Shown: positions 1 to 7,754 of the stretch, piece by piece
Position numbering within the stretch: position 1 is the first letter of the stretch
How the letters are laid out: every line of letters starts with the position of its first letter
Origin: Halovenus sp.
Lineage (GTDB): Archaea > Halobacteriota > Halobacteria > Halobacteriales > Haloarculaceae
Assembly (NCBI GenBank): GCA_028274925.1
Contig: JAQCNR010000044.1
Span: 1 to 17,384 of the forward strand
Direction of reading: 5' to 3'
DNA length: 17,384 bases
Made by a program: the position numbers and the translations under genes
Notes under the pieces: model-generated
Told to the model about the DNA's origin: nothing
Database searches by the model: none
What the model saw: the letters and a program-made list of their open reading frames with translations, nothing else

Positions 1-468
1 ACCGACCTCTCGGAGTCGGAGTTGACCGACGCTCGCCGGGAGTCTATCGGCTTCGTCTTTCAGGATTTTCACCTCCTGCCGACGCTGACGGCCGTCGAGA
101 ACGTGACACTCCCGACAGCGTTCACCAGCGGGCGGTACGCCGACCGCGCGGTCGACCTGCTCGGCCGAGTCGGACTCGGTGACCGACTCGACCACACCCC
201 AAACCAGCTCTCCGGCGGCCAGAAACAGCGCGTCGCGATTGCTCGCGCACTCATCAACCAGCCCGACGTGCTGCTGGCCGACGAACCGACAGGCAACCTC
301 GACCGGGACACTGGCGTCAAAATTCTGGAGGAGGTCAGGCAAATCTGTGAGCGTGGCGTCGCGGTGGTTGCCGTGACCCACGACGAACTCGTGACCGAGT
401 ACGCCGACCGGACGGTCAGGCTGGTCGACGGCCGCCTCGGGGAGGGTGACGATGGCTTCGCCACCTGA
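1..468 (+). CDS. ABC transporter ATP-binding protein, MacB/LolD type (5' end missing)
   Basis: Hydrolyses ATP on the cytoplasmic side to drive the permease encoded directly downstream. The reading frame is open from base 1, so the start, the Walker A loop and about the first third of the protein lie outside the window. Visible in order are a Q-loop (FVFQDFHLLPTLTAVENV), the ABC signature LSGGQKQRVAIARAL, Walker B plus D-loop (LLADEPTGNLD) and the switch histidine (VAVTHDE). The Q-loop context and the DEPTGNLD form are typical of the LolD/MacB/FtsE branch of ABC ATPases, which work with FtsX-like permeases. The 3' end overlaps the permease start by 17 bases, indicating one operon and translational coupling. 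The substrate cannot be told from sequence: members of this branch serve lipoprotein release, peptide or drug export, or signalling. Confidence 0.93.
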   Translation, partial: TDLSESELTDARRESIGFVFQDFHLLPTLTAVENVTLPTAFTSGRYADRAVDLLGRVGLGDRLDHTPNQLSGGQKQRVAIARALINQPDVLLADEPTGNLDRDTGVKILEEVRQICERGVAVVAVTHDELVTEYADRTVRLVDGRLGEGDDGFAT

Positions 469-1636
469 GCCAGAGCAGTCGGCGACCGAGCAGTCGGCAA
501 TGTCCGGCGGAATCTGGCAGTTGCCCGCGCTCGCGCTGGCGTGGCGCAACCTCCGGCGCAACCGCCTCCGCTCAATTCTGGCGGCGCTGGGCATCGCTAT
601 CGGCGTCTTCGTCATCGTCGTACTGGGGGTGTTCGGGACCGTTCTCCAGCTCTCGGCGAGTCAGGAACTCGGCGGCATCGGGAATCAAGTAATCGTCTCA
701 CCCTCTGACGAGACGGGGACTGACGCGCTGACACCGCGGCAGATCCAGACGGTCGAACGGGCGGCGGTCGGCCGCGGAACGGCGGTGCCCGTCTACATCG
801 AGAACAGCCTCGTCACCGCCGGCGGCGAGCGCGCCCCCGCACAGATTTATGGAGTCGACAATCCAGCGGCGCTGTTCACGGGGAAAAGTGAACCGTTGCC
901 AGCCCGCCATCGCGGCGGTGCCTACGTAGGAACGAGTGTCGCGAACTCGCTGGACCTGCAGGTCGGTTCCACCGTGGATGTCGAGGACGAGCAGTACCGC
1001 GTCGTTGGGTTGCTCGCTTCGAGCGAGGACATCACGCCGATTCAGGCAAACAACGCTATCGTCCTCGCAGAGCGAGAGTTCACCGGCGGCTACGACCAGG
1101 CAGTCGTCGTCGCCGACTCGCCGAACGACGCCAGAACCGTCGCCGCGGAAATCGACTCCCAGCTCAACGTTCGGACTGAGCGAGTCGACATCTTCGAGCT
1201 ATCTGAGCTACTGGCGACGATATCCGAGTTCTTCACACTACTGAACCGGTTCCTGATCGCACTCGGGAGTGTCTCGCTGATTGTCGCCGGCGTGAGTATC
1301 TTCAACCTGATGCTCATGTCCACCGCCGAGCGCCGGGGCGAAATCGGGTTGATGCGAGCGGTCGGCATCCACCGTGAGAGCGTGCTCAGACTGCTGCTCG
1401 CGGAGGCAATGCTTCTGGGCGCGATTGGCGGCTTCCTCGGAGCGGTGCTGTCAGGACTCGCGGCACTGTTGCTGTGGGGAGTCACACCGATTGGACTCGA
1501 CGTTGTACTCGTCTCACGCAACGGTGGGTTCCTCGTCGGTGGCTTCGTCTTCGGAATCGTCGTTGCCCTCGTCAGTGGTGCCTATCCAGCGTGGAAAGCA
1601 GCGGGCGAACGCCCGGTCGAAGCGCTCCGTGGTTAG
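452..1636 (+). CDS. ABC transporter permease, MacB/FtsX family
   Basis: Membrane partner of the preceding ATPase, about 394 residues, the normal size for MacB-like permeases. After a polar N-terminus comes the conserved AWRNLRRNRLRS element and one membrane segment (about residues 37-60). A soluble extracytoplasmic MacB_PCD-like region of about 200 residues follows. The C-terminal FtsX-type domain has three membrane segments, with the conserved ERRGEIGLMRAVG loop and a terminal AWKAAGERPVEALR motif. I chose ATG 452 over the in-frame GTG at 446 because GGAGG at 441-445 lies six bases upstream of the ATG and overlaps the GTG. The stop codon overlaps that of the convergent rps27ae gene by four bases. 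No substrate-specific partner protein is visible downstream, so its cargo is unknown. Confidence 0.93.
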   Translation: MASPPEPEQSATEQSAMSGGIWQLPALALAWRNLRRNRLRSILAALGIAIGVFVIVVLGVFGTVLQLSASQELGGIGNQVIVSPSDETGTDALTPRQIQTVERAAVGRGTAVPVYIENSLVTAGGERAPAQIYGVDNPAALFTGKSEPLPARHRGGAYVGTSVANSLDLQVGSTVDVEDEQYRVVGLLASSEDITPIQANNAIVLAEREFTGGYDQAVVVADSPNDARTVAAEIDSQLNVRTERVDIFELSELLATISEFFTLLNRFLIALGSVSLIVAGVSIFNLMLMSTAERRGEIGLMRAVGIHRESVLRLLLAEAMLLGAIGGFLGAVLSGLAALLLWGVTPIGLDVVLVSRNGGFLVGGFVFGIVVALVSGAYPAWKAAGERPVEALRG

Positions 1637-1767
1637 AGCAACTCGGTGTAGCCACACTTGCCACAGTGCAGGCGGTCACCGTGGTCTGCAAGGAACGAGT
1701 CGCCACAGCGGGTACACAGTTCGCTGTCGGTCGTGCCGTCCTCGTTGTAGAGTTCGTACCGGGCCAT
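1633..1767 (-). CDS. rps27ae: 30S ribosomal protein S27ae
   Basis: Small zinc-ribbon protein of the small ribosomal subunit, shared by archaea and eukaryotes (where it is fused to ubiquitin). The frame encodes 44 residues starting MARYELYNEDG, with the zinc ligands in two CxxC pairs (CTRC at residues 18-21, CGKC at 35-38) and the ending GYTELL, the usual archaeal form and length. It follows rps24e with one base between the S24e stop and this ATG, so the two are co-transcribed. The longer open frame reaching 1971 runs antisense-frame through rps24e and is not real. In many haloarchaea a fused kae1-bud32 gene follows this one (from memory of the family context). Here the next gene is the convergent ABC permease, overlapping at the stop codons. 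Confidence 0.95.
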   Translation of the reverse strand: MARYELYNEDGTTDSELCTRCGDSFLADHGDRLHCGKCGYTELL

Positions 1768-1768
1768 C

Positions 1769-2077
1769 TTATGCCTCCTCGGCCTCAGTCTCTTCTTCAG
1801 CGCCGATCTTGTTGCGGTCGAGCATATGGTCCTGCTCGACATCCTGTGCGTGCTCGGGTGAGTCGTAGACCTTCGCAGCGCCGATGGTCGTTCGCATACC
1901 GTACTTGGTGTCGAGTTTCCGGATGACGACTTCGTTGGCGTCCTTGTTGAGCGTGGCCGCAAGCGAGTCACGCACGGAGAGTCGCGACGGCGTTGCTTCC
2001 TCGTGGGTGAGTTCGAAGGTCACGTCTGTCCTGTGCAACATCGGATTCTCGTTTTCTTCGATGATGTCGATATCCAT
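1769..2077 (-). CDS. rps24e: 30S ribosomal protein S24e
   Basis: Small-subunit ribosomal protein of the archaeal/eukaryotic S24e family, 102 residues, normal length. Recognisable features are the N-terminal beta strand MDIDIIEENENPMLHR, the central SLAATLNKDANEVVIRKL segment, and TKYGMRTTIGAAKVYDS, which is the S24e signature region. The acidic Glu/Ala tail is typical of halophilic versions. It is the first gene of a two-gene unit with rps27ae. The gene upstream on the same strand is the frameshifted exchanger, ending 60 bases away. A TATA-like element at 2107-2114 suggests that rps24e has its own promoter. Confidence 0.95.
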   Translation of the reverse strand: MDIDIIEENENPMLHRTDVTFELTHEEATPSRLSVRDSLAATLNKDANEVVIRKLDTKYGMRTTIGAAKVYDSPEHAQDVEQDHMLDRNKIGAEEETEAEEA

Positions 2078-2106
2078 AATCTTGTCATATACTCCCGGCG
2101 AACCGG

Positions 2107-2114
2107 CTAAAAGG
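2107..2114 (-). promoter_or_regulatory. Probable TATA element of rps24e-rps27ae
   Basis: On the minus strand the sequence reads CCTTTTAG about 30 bases before the rps24e ATG at 2077. It lies in the 60-base gap after the exchanger gene. The spacing predicts a transcript with a leader of only a few bases. This is inferred from position and composition only. Confidence 0.45.
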
Positions 2115-2137
2115 ATTTCGAAGGCGAGAGTCCTCAG

Positions 2138-3138
2138 TCAGATTCCCCGGACAGTCTCGATAACGCCGGTGGATTCGAGCGTCATCCAGAGAAGAAAGAG
2201 TCCGTACAGGGCGAGACAGCCGTAGGACTCTCGGTCTGTGAGTTCGAGGTCGGTTCGCGTAAAGACGATGAAGACGAGCGTTGCAACGCCCAGAAACCCC
2301 ATCGTCGGAACTGCAACGAGGAAGTTAATCGTTGCCGAACCAGCCAGCAAGACGCCCAGCGGGATGGCAACGAGGAGGTTGAACGTGTTGCTCCCAAGAA
2401 CGTTGGTGAGACTGGTGACGCTATCGTCGTTTCGGGCGGCACGAACGCTGACGAACGTATCCGGGAGACTCGTTCCGGCCGCGATGACGGTCAGCCCCCA
2501 GAGGGCGTGTCGAAGATGTCGCCAAAGGACAGCGCCGCACGGACCAGCCCCTCAACACCGACAGCGATGACCAGCAGCGCCACCGCGAGCGTCCCCCACT
2601 GCCTGAGTGGGCGAATGTCGGGCGGCGTGTCGGCGACGTAGTCGGCAGCGTCCTGCTGGTGGAGGAAGATGTAGACAGCGTACGTGGCAAGCGGCAGGAT
2701 GGTCAACTGCGGGGTGAGAATCGCCGCGGTGTTCGTCCCGCCGGGGACGTAGGTCGCACCGAGTGCAAAGGTGAGAAACAGGATGAGAATGCTAATCGCG
2801 TAGAACTGGGCGTCCTTGTGGACGAGTGTGCGGGTTGCGCTCAGGTCCTCGCTGGTGAGTGCAGACACCGCGGGAATGACGAGAATGTTGAAGATAGCAC
2901 TCCCGACGATAGCCCCGACACCGAGGGCAAACTCGCCGTGAACGACGGTGCTGATAACGATAGAGCTGATTTCGGGAAAGCTGGAGCCGACAACAACGAC
3001 GATGGCTCCGTGGACCGCGACCGGCAGCCCGTAATACTTGCTGAGTTGCTGGGCAGCGCCCTCGAAGTAGCCGCTGCCTTTCCAGATGACGAGCACTGCA
3101 ACGACAGCAAGTGCGAGCGAGCCGAGCAGTCCAACCAT
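2138..3138 (-). pseudogene. Sodium/calcium exchanger-family membrane protein, split by a one-base frameshift
   Basis: Member of the CaCA cation:Ca2+ antiporter superfamily (YrbG/NCX-like), an integral membrane protein with two inverted alpha-repeats. The first part (215 residues, 3138 down to the TGA at 2491-2493) holds membrane segments and alpha-1 (GSSFPEISSIVIST, then GSAIFNILV). Coding then resumes in another frame, giving WGLTVIAAGTSLPDTFVSVRAA and later VLGSNTFNLLVAIPLG, which is alpha-2, and ends at 2138. The span is 1001 bases, one short of 334 codons. Restoring one C in the run at 2503-2505 would give TPLWGLTV and a 333-residue protein of normal length. A missing G in the run at 2495-2499 is the alternative. 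Both halves look well conserved, so this is a recent mutation or a homopolymer sequencing error. The start is supported by GGAG a few bases upstream of ATG 3138. Confidence 0.85.
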
Positions 3139-3181
3139 CAGGATCTCCGTCTCGCAGCCTCGCAGGTCGAGATTCCGGGAG

Positions 3182-5818
3182 TCACTCTTCGATGCGGATG
3201 GCTGGTCGGCCGGGTTCGGCCTTGCCGGTGAGGTCGCTGTCGGCCTCCTCGCCGCTCAGGACTGTCACCTCGGCGTCGAACTCCTCGGCAACGAGCCACG
3301 TCGCTCGGGCGAGCACATCCTGCTCGCTCTCGGGAGTGAGCTGGGGCGTCAGCGACTGGCGCTTGGCCTGGAGGTCCTTGGCGTAATCCGGCGCACCGTC
3401 GTATTCGCGGAACTCCTCGCGGCCCATAATCTCGCCGACGAGGTTGTCGCCGTCGAACTCACGGGCGAGTTCGTGGGCTTCGTGTTTCCACTCGGGAGCC
3501 ACGGCGATGACAACCTCCGATGGGTCCGCGATGTCGGCGACATCGACAATCTGGCGAACGTCCTCGCGGGTCTCCTCGATGAGCGCGCGTTCGAGTTCGA
3601 GGTCAGCCAGGTCGCCGTCGAAGGCTGGCCACGAGGCGTCGACAACGAAGTCGTCGTAGCCGAGCGTCCGCCAGAGTTCCTCGGTGATGTGGGGCGCAAC
3701 TGGTGCGAGAACGCGGACAATCGTCTCCAGCGCTCGCCGCACAGTGTCAGGCTCAGGTTCGGTGTAGCGGCCGTACCGGTCGAGCAGCGAGAGCAGGTCC
3801 TGTGCCTCCCGCAGTGCCGCGGTGAAGGTCATCTCTTCGTAGCTCTGGCTGGCAACGGCAGCGACGTAATCAGTTTCGCGCTCGACGTAGTCGGTGACAG
3901 CACCGCCGTCGCCTGCCGGTGGGTCGGCGGCGAACTCCTCGACAGCGTTGTACAGTTGGGTGAGGAAGCGGTGGCTGGACTCGACACCCTCGTCGGTCCA
4001 GTTGAACTCTCGCTCTGGGCGGGCGGCCTGCATCGTGAACAGCCGGGCGGTATCAGCGCCGTACTCCTCGACGATATTCTGCGGGGAGACGACGTTGCCC
4101 TTCGATTTCGACATCTTCTCGCCTTCGAGCAGGACCATCCCCTGCGTGACGAGTCGCTCGAAGGGTTCGCGGTGCTCGAGCATCTCCATATCCGCGACGG
4201 CTTTCGTCACGAACCGGGAGTACAGCAGGTGCATCACGGCGTGTTCGATGCCGCCGACGTACTGGTCGACGGGCATCCAGTCGTTGGCACGCTCGGTGTC
4301 AAAGGGCGCGTCTTCGAGGTCCGGCGAGACGTACCGCAGGAAGTACCACGAGGAGTCGACGAAGGTGTCCATCGTATCCGTCTCTCGGCGGGCGGGTTGT
4401 CCGCAGTCGGGACACGCTGTCTCGACGAACTCGTCAACTTCTTCGAGCGGATTCCCGGTCGTCTGGACGAACTCCGGCAGTTCGACCGGCAACTGGTCGT
4501 CGGGGACCATCACCGGCCCACAGTCGTCACAGTGGATGACGGGAATCGGCGTCCCCCAGTACCGCTGGCGGGAGACACCCCAGTCTCGCAGTTGGTACTG
4601 GGTGTCGTGGCTCGCGCCGGGCAGGTCGTCTTCCAACTGCGAGCGAGCGTCTTCGCTCGTCAGTCCGTCGTACTCGCCAGAGTTGACGAGGACGCCGTCC
4701 TCGGTGTACGCTTCCTCCTGCACGTCGGGAACGTCGCCGTCTTCGGGTTTGACCACTGGCTCGATTGGGACGCCTTTCTTCGTGGCGAAGATGTGGTCGC
4801 GCTCGTCGTGGGCAGGCACGGCCATCAGCGCGCCAGTTCCCACGTCGGAAAGAACGAAGTCAGCGACGAAGACCGGAATTTCCTCGCCAGTCGCGGGATT
4901 GGTGGCGGTGAGGTCGGTGGCAACGCCGTTTGGTTCGTCGCCGTCAGGGTCGGCCTCGTGTTCGATGAAGTGTGCCACATCGTCGTCCTCGGCAGCGATA
5001 TCTTGGGCAATCTCGCTGTCGGGCGCGAGCGCGAAGAAGGTCGCACCGTGAATGGTATCGAGTCGGGTGGTGAAGATATCGACGTCGCCGTAGTCCTCTA
5101 CCTCGAAGGGGACGACAGCGCCGTGCTGGCGGCCAATCCAGTCACGCTGCATCGCGCGGACGCTGTCGGGCCAGCCCTCCAGTTCGTCGATGGCGTCGAC
5201 CAGTTCGTCGGCGTAGTCAGTAATTGTGAAAAACCACTGGTCGAGGTTGCGCTGGGTAACTGGGGTATCACAGCGCCAGCAGAGTTCTGCGTCACCTTCG
5301 ACCTGTTCGTCGGCCAGCACTGTCTCGCAGGACGGACACCAGTTGACCTCGGAGGCTTTGCGCTCGACCAGGCCCTCCTCGTGGAAGCGTTTGAACAGCC
5401 ACTGGTTCCAGCGGTAGTACTCTGGGTCACAGGTCATGACCTCGCGGTCCCAGTCGTAGCCAAAGCCCATCGCGTCCATCTGCTCGCGCATCGTCTCGAT
5501 ACAGGATAGCGTCCACTCTTCAGGATTGGTGTCGCGTTCCTCGGCAGCGTTTTCCGCTGGCAGTCCGAAAGAGTCCCAGCCCATCGGGTGAAGGACATCT
5601 TCGCCCTGCATTCGTTTGTATCGGGCGAAGGCGTCGGTAATCGTGTAGTTCCGGACGTGGCCCATGTGGAGGCTGCCGGAGGTGTAGGGGAACATTCCCA
5701 GCACGTACGCGGGGTCCTCGGCGTCGTCCGGCGTCCGGAAGACATCTGCCTCGTCCCACGACTGTTGCCACTGCTCTTCGATTGCACCCGGGTCGTACTC
5801 GCGCTCGCTATCGGCCAT
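3182..5818 (-). CDS. leuS: Leucyl-tRNA synthetase, bacterial type
   Basis: Class I aminoacyl-tRNA synthetase charging tRNA-Leu, about 878 residues. The HIGH box is present as HMGH near residue 49 (SLHMGHVRNYTITDAFARY), and MGWDSFGLPAENAA follows. A zinc-knuckle-like CPSC/CWRC region is next. The CP1 editing domain shows TTRLDTIHGATF near residue 250 and VPAHDERD near 335. The KMSKS loop (EGEKMSKSKGNVVSP) is near residue 570, followed by an anticodon-binding C-terminal half. The GWDSFGLPAENAA form and editing-domain motifs are those of bacterial LeuRS, not of the archaeal/eukaryal enzyme, so the gene was probably acquired by an ancestor of haloarchaea. I chose ATG 5818 because a TATA element lies 26 bases before it and because the alternative start at 5845 falls inside that element. 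The exchanger gene follows 43 bases downstream. Confidence 0.96.
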   Translation of the reverse strand: MADSEREYDPGAIEEQWQQSWDEADVFRTPDDAEDPAYVLGMFPYTSGSLHMGHVRNYTITDAFARYKRMQGEDVLHPMGWDSFGLPAENAAEERDTNPEEWTLSCIETMREQMDAMGFGYDWDREVMTCDPEYYRWNQWLFKRFHEEGLVERKASEVNWCPSCETVLADEQVEGDAELCWRCDTPVTQRNLDQWFFTITDYADELVDAIDELEGWPDSVRAMQRDWIGRQHGAVVPFEVEDYGDVDIFTTRLDTIHGATFFALAPDSEIAQDIAAEDDDVAHFIEHEADPDGDEPNGVATDLTATNPATGEEIPVFVADFVLSDVGTGALMAVPAHDERDHIFATKKGVPIEPVVKPEDGDVPDVQEEAYTEDGVLVNSGEYDGLTSEDARSQLEDDLPGASHDTQYQLRDWGVSRQRYWGTPIPVIHCDDCGPVMVPDDQLPVELPEFVQTTGNPLEEVDEFVETACPDCGQPARRETDTMDTFVDSSWYFLRYVSPDLEDAPFDTERANDWMPVDQYVGGIEHAVMHLLYSRFVTKAVADMEMLEHREPFERLVTQGMVLLEGEKMSKSKGNVVSPQNIVEEYGADTARLFTMQAARPEREFNWTDEGVESSHRFLTQLYNAVEEFAADPPAGDGGAVTDYVERETDYVAAVASQSYEEMTFTAALREAQDLLSLLDRYGRYTEPEPDTVRRALETIVRVLAPVAPHITEELWRTLGYDDFVVDASWPAFDGDLADLELERALIEETREDVRQIVDVADIADPSEVVIAVAPEWKHEAHELAREFDGDNLVGEIMGREEFREYDGAPDYAKDLQAKRQSLTPQLTPESEQDVLARATWLVAEEFDAEVTVLSGEEADSDLTGKAEPGRPAIRIEE

Positions 5819-5843
5819 ATACCGTCTAACAGTACCGCGACTC

Positions 5844-5856
5844 AAATTAGTATTTA
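5844..5856 (-). promoter_or_regulatory. TATA element of leuS (leaderless transcript)
   Basis: The minus strand reads AAATACTAATTT here, ending 26 bases before ATG 5818, the spacing expected when transcription starts at the start codon. It also argues against the upstream in-frame start at 5845. Confidence 0.55.
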
Positions 5857-5898
5857 TTCACGTGCGGGAACACGGGCCACACAGCCGCGGCGAACGGC

Positions 5899-5906
5899 AA
5901 TATTTT
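5899..5906 (+). promoter_or_regulatory. TATA element of the hydroxyacid oxidase gene
   Basis: AATATTTT ends 26 bases before ATG 5932, implying a leaderless transcript. The 113-base gap between the two divergent starts holds this box and the leuS box. Confidence 0.55.
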
Positions 5907-5931
5907 GCTGATGGAGCGCAACATTCGACAT

Positions 5932-7101
5932 ATGCGATATGGAGACCAAGTGCTGAACCGAATCTATCGAGAGGGGATGCTTGAGGGCAAACAGCCAGAT
6001 TTTCCGGTGAGTTACGAGGACCTGCGCGAGCGGGCTCACGAGGTAATGAGCGAGGAGGCGAGAGCCTACATCCACGGGGGAGCCGGGTCGGAGACGACCT
6101 TCGAGCGCGAACAGGACTTCTCGGAGTGGCGAATTGTGCCGCGGATGCTGCAGGGAGTCGAGGACCGTGACCTCTCGACGGAGTTCATGGGACAGGATAT
6201 CGACTTCCCACTGGCAATCACGCCGCTGGGCATCCAGAACCTCGCACACGAGGAGGGTGAACTGGGGACGGCACGGGCCGCCCGGGAGATGGATGTGCCC
6301 TTTATTCTCTCTTCGCTGTCATCGGCGCCAATGGAGGATGTCGCGGAGGAACTCGGTGACACGCCGAAATACTTCCAGTTCTACTGGTCCTCCGACGAGG
6401 ACATCGCTCGCTCGTTCCTGAACCGTGCAGAGGAGGCCGGCTACGACGGCATCGTCGTGACCGTCGACGCGCCGATTCTCGGCTGGCGCGAACGACTCAT
6501 CGAGCGAGGCTACTACCCGTTCCTCAACGGCGACGGTGTGGCCAACTACTTCAGCGACCCCGAGTTCCGCTCGCAACTCGACGACCCGCCGGAAGAAGAC
6601 CCAGAGGCCGCCGTCCAACACTTCCTCGACATCTTCGGAGACTCCTCGCTGACGTGGGAGGATCTGTCCTTTGTCTTCGAGAACACCGACCTCCCGGTCC
6701 ACATCAAGGGCGTGCTTCACCCAGAGGACGCCGTGAAGGCAGTCGACGCAGGTGCGGAGGGAATCGGTGTCTCGACCCACGGCGGGCGGCAGGTTGACGG
6801 CTCGATTACCGCAATCGAGGCGCTCCCGGCGATTGCCGACCGCGTGGGTGACGAGACGACCATCACCTTCGACTCCGGACTCCGCCGCGGGTCGGACCTC
6901 TTCCGTGCGCTTGCGGTCGGGGCTGATGTTGGGCTACTCGGGCGACCGTTCATCTACGGACTGGCTGTCGGCGGACAGGCCGGTGTCGAGCACGTCCTCC
7001 AGAACACGCTCGCCGACTTCGACCTGACGATGGGACTGGCGGGCCGAGACGCCGTCTCGAAAATCGACCGGAGCGCGGTCACTCACGAAGACGACCTGTA
7101 A
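5932..7101 (+). CDS. FMN-dependent alpha-hydroxyacid oxidising enzyme, lactate 2-monooxygenase-like
   Basis: TIM-barrel flavoprotein that oxidises an L-2-hydroxyacid, about 389 residues. The sequence tracks the lactate 2-monooxygenase branch: AYIHGGAGSETT, WRIVPRML, PLGIQNL, QFYWSSDED, TVDAPILGWRER, YYPFLNGDGVANYFSDP, a PPEEDP segment, then IKGVLHPEDA. The catalytic base motif is STHGGRQVDGS and the FMN-phosphate region is FDSGLRRGSDLFRAL...GRPFIYGLAVGG. The flavin-contacting Lys, the catalytic His and the substrate-binding Arg are all present. The Thr in STHGGR replaces the Asn usual in SNHGGR. I chose ATG 5932 because a TATA element (5899-5906) lies about 26 bases before it. TTG 5905 and ATG 5911 lie in or next to that element. 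The true substrate (lactate, mandelate, glycolate or other) and whether the product is a keto acid or decarboxylated acid are not determined. Confidence 0.9.
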   Translation: MRYGDQVLNRIYREGMLEGKQPDFPVSYEDLRERAHEVMSEEARAYIHGGAGSETTFEREQDFSEWRIVPRMLQGVEDRDLSTEFMGQDIDFPLAITPLGIQNLAHEEGELGTARAAREMDVPFILSSLSSAPMEDVAEELGDTPKYFQFYWSSDEDIARSFLNRAEEAGYDGIVVTVDAPILGWRERLIERGYYPFLNGDGVANYFSDPEFRSQLDDPPEEDPEAAVQHFLDIFGDSSLTWEDLSFVFENTDLPVHIKGVLHPEDAVKAVDAGAEGIGVSTHGGRQVDGSITAIEALPAIADRVGDETTITFDSGLRRGSDLFRALAVGADVGLLGRPFIYGLAVGGQAGVEHVLQNTLADFDLTMGLAGRDAVSKIDRSAVTHEDDL

Positions 7102-7130
7102 ACTGGTGGCCAAACTGTCGGAGAACTATC

Positions 7131-7162
7131 CAGCCGGTTGTTGTTTTTTGGAAAACTGGCTG
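7131..7162. terminator. Hairpin with T6 loop between convergent genes
   Basis: CAGCCGGTT (7131-7139) pairs with AACTGGCTG (7154-7162), nine pairs with one G-T wobble. The loop holds six T's (7144-7149). It lies between the stop of the hydroxyacid enzyme (7101) and the stop of the convergent toxin gene (7193). The T tract suits termination of the plus-strand transcript. A second small stem, GTACG at 7172-7176 with CGTAC at 7185-7189, sits just before the toxin stop. Confidence 0.5.
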
Positions 7163-7192
7163 AATACGCTGGTACGTAGCGAGGCGTACTGA

Positions 7193-7474
7193 TCAATCGT
7201 CGTCACTGCGGTATGCGTCGCCACCACGTTTCCGAATCCGCAGGACGTAGAGGACTTCTTCGGAACGGTCAGCACGACAACCGAGACCGAACTGTCCGAT
7301 CCGAAGTTTGTCGTTGGGCGTTCCTTGGAGTGGTTCGAGGTGGTCAGGTGGCTCTCGCCATTCGTCAGTCACGATTTCGTCGAGTTTGGTTGCGATGCGG
7401 TCACGTGCGTGGTCGTCGAGACTCTCGAAATCTCGACGTGCCGTGTCGGTAAGTTTCCAGTCCCAGTTACTCAT
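7193..7474 (-). CDS. RelE/ParE-superfamily toxin of a type II toxin-antitoxin pair
   Basis: Small protein of 93 residues. It begins with the WDWKLTDTARRDFESLDDHARDRIATKLDEI helical hairpin typical of RelE/ParE toxins. The middle segment LEPLQGTPNDKLRIGQFGLGCRAD and the final strand VLYVLRIRKRGGDAYR complete the fold. The basic RKR and the late Tyr match the mRNA-cleaving RelE group better than the gyrase-poisoning ParE group, which lacks them. By family knowledge it would cleave mRNA at the ribosomal A site when free of antitoxin. Its ATG overlaps the end of the antitoxin gene by eight bases, the classic antitoxin-first, translationally coupled arrangement. The activity is inferred from family and context. 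Confidence 0.87.
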   Translation of the reverse strand: MSNWDWKLTDTARRDFESLDDHARDRIATKLDEIVTDEWREPPDHLEPLQGTPNDKLRIGQFGLGCRADRSEEVLYVLRIRKRGGDAYRSDDD

Positions 7475-7754
7475 CGCTGTCAGCGGCCGTCTCGTCGAGT
7501 CCGTATTCGTCCTTCACGTCGTCGCTGCTGTGTGTGCGGCCCTCGCGGATCTCTGCTTCGCTGGTGAGCATCGCTTTCAGATCTGCGCGGTTGAACTCAG
7601 GATGTTTGAGTGCATCTCGGAGGACTGCTCGGACGAACTCGCTGCGACTGTTGAAACCGTATTCTTCCCATGTCGCATCGACATCCTCTAAAAATGTCTC
7701 TGTCATCCGGATATTCACTGTCGTTTTCTCAGGTGGAGAGTCGGCTTCTGACAT
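7467..7754 (-). CDS. Ribbon-helix-helix antitoxin
   Basis: 95-residue protein with an N-terminal ribbon-helix-helix DNA-binding domain. TTVNIRMTETFLEDVDATWEE gives the strand and first helix. YGFNSRSEFVRAVLRDAL gives the turn and second helix with the conserved SRSEFVR. The acidic C-terminal half (about residues 55-95) is expected to wrap the toxin encoded downstream. RHH antitoxins usually bind operators in their own promoter, which here is the stretch upstream of 7754. The start is supported by an AT-rich element 20-29 bases upstream. The pair could also be a chromosomal regulator module rather than a functional plasmid-type addiction system. Confidence 0.88.
   Translation of the reverse strand: MSEADSPPEKTTVNIRMTETFLEDVDATWEEYGFNSRSEFVRAVLRDALKHPEFNRADLKAMLTSEAEIREGRTHSSDDVKDEYGLDETAADSDE

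Noticed and set aside
3086..5509. An 807-residue open frame on the plus strand across leuS
   Set aside because: It is the antisense shadow of leuS, which has clear HMGH, editing and KMSKS motifs. The plus-strand product resembles no protein family and is long only because GC-rich codon bias removes stops.
7131..7190. An insertion-sequence end beside the toxin gene
   Set aside because: The inverted repeats are local hairpins with loops of 8-14 bases, better explained as a terminator. There is no transposase or matching second end.
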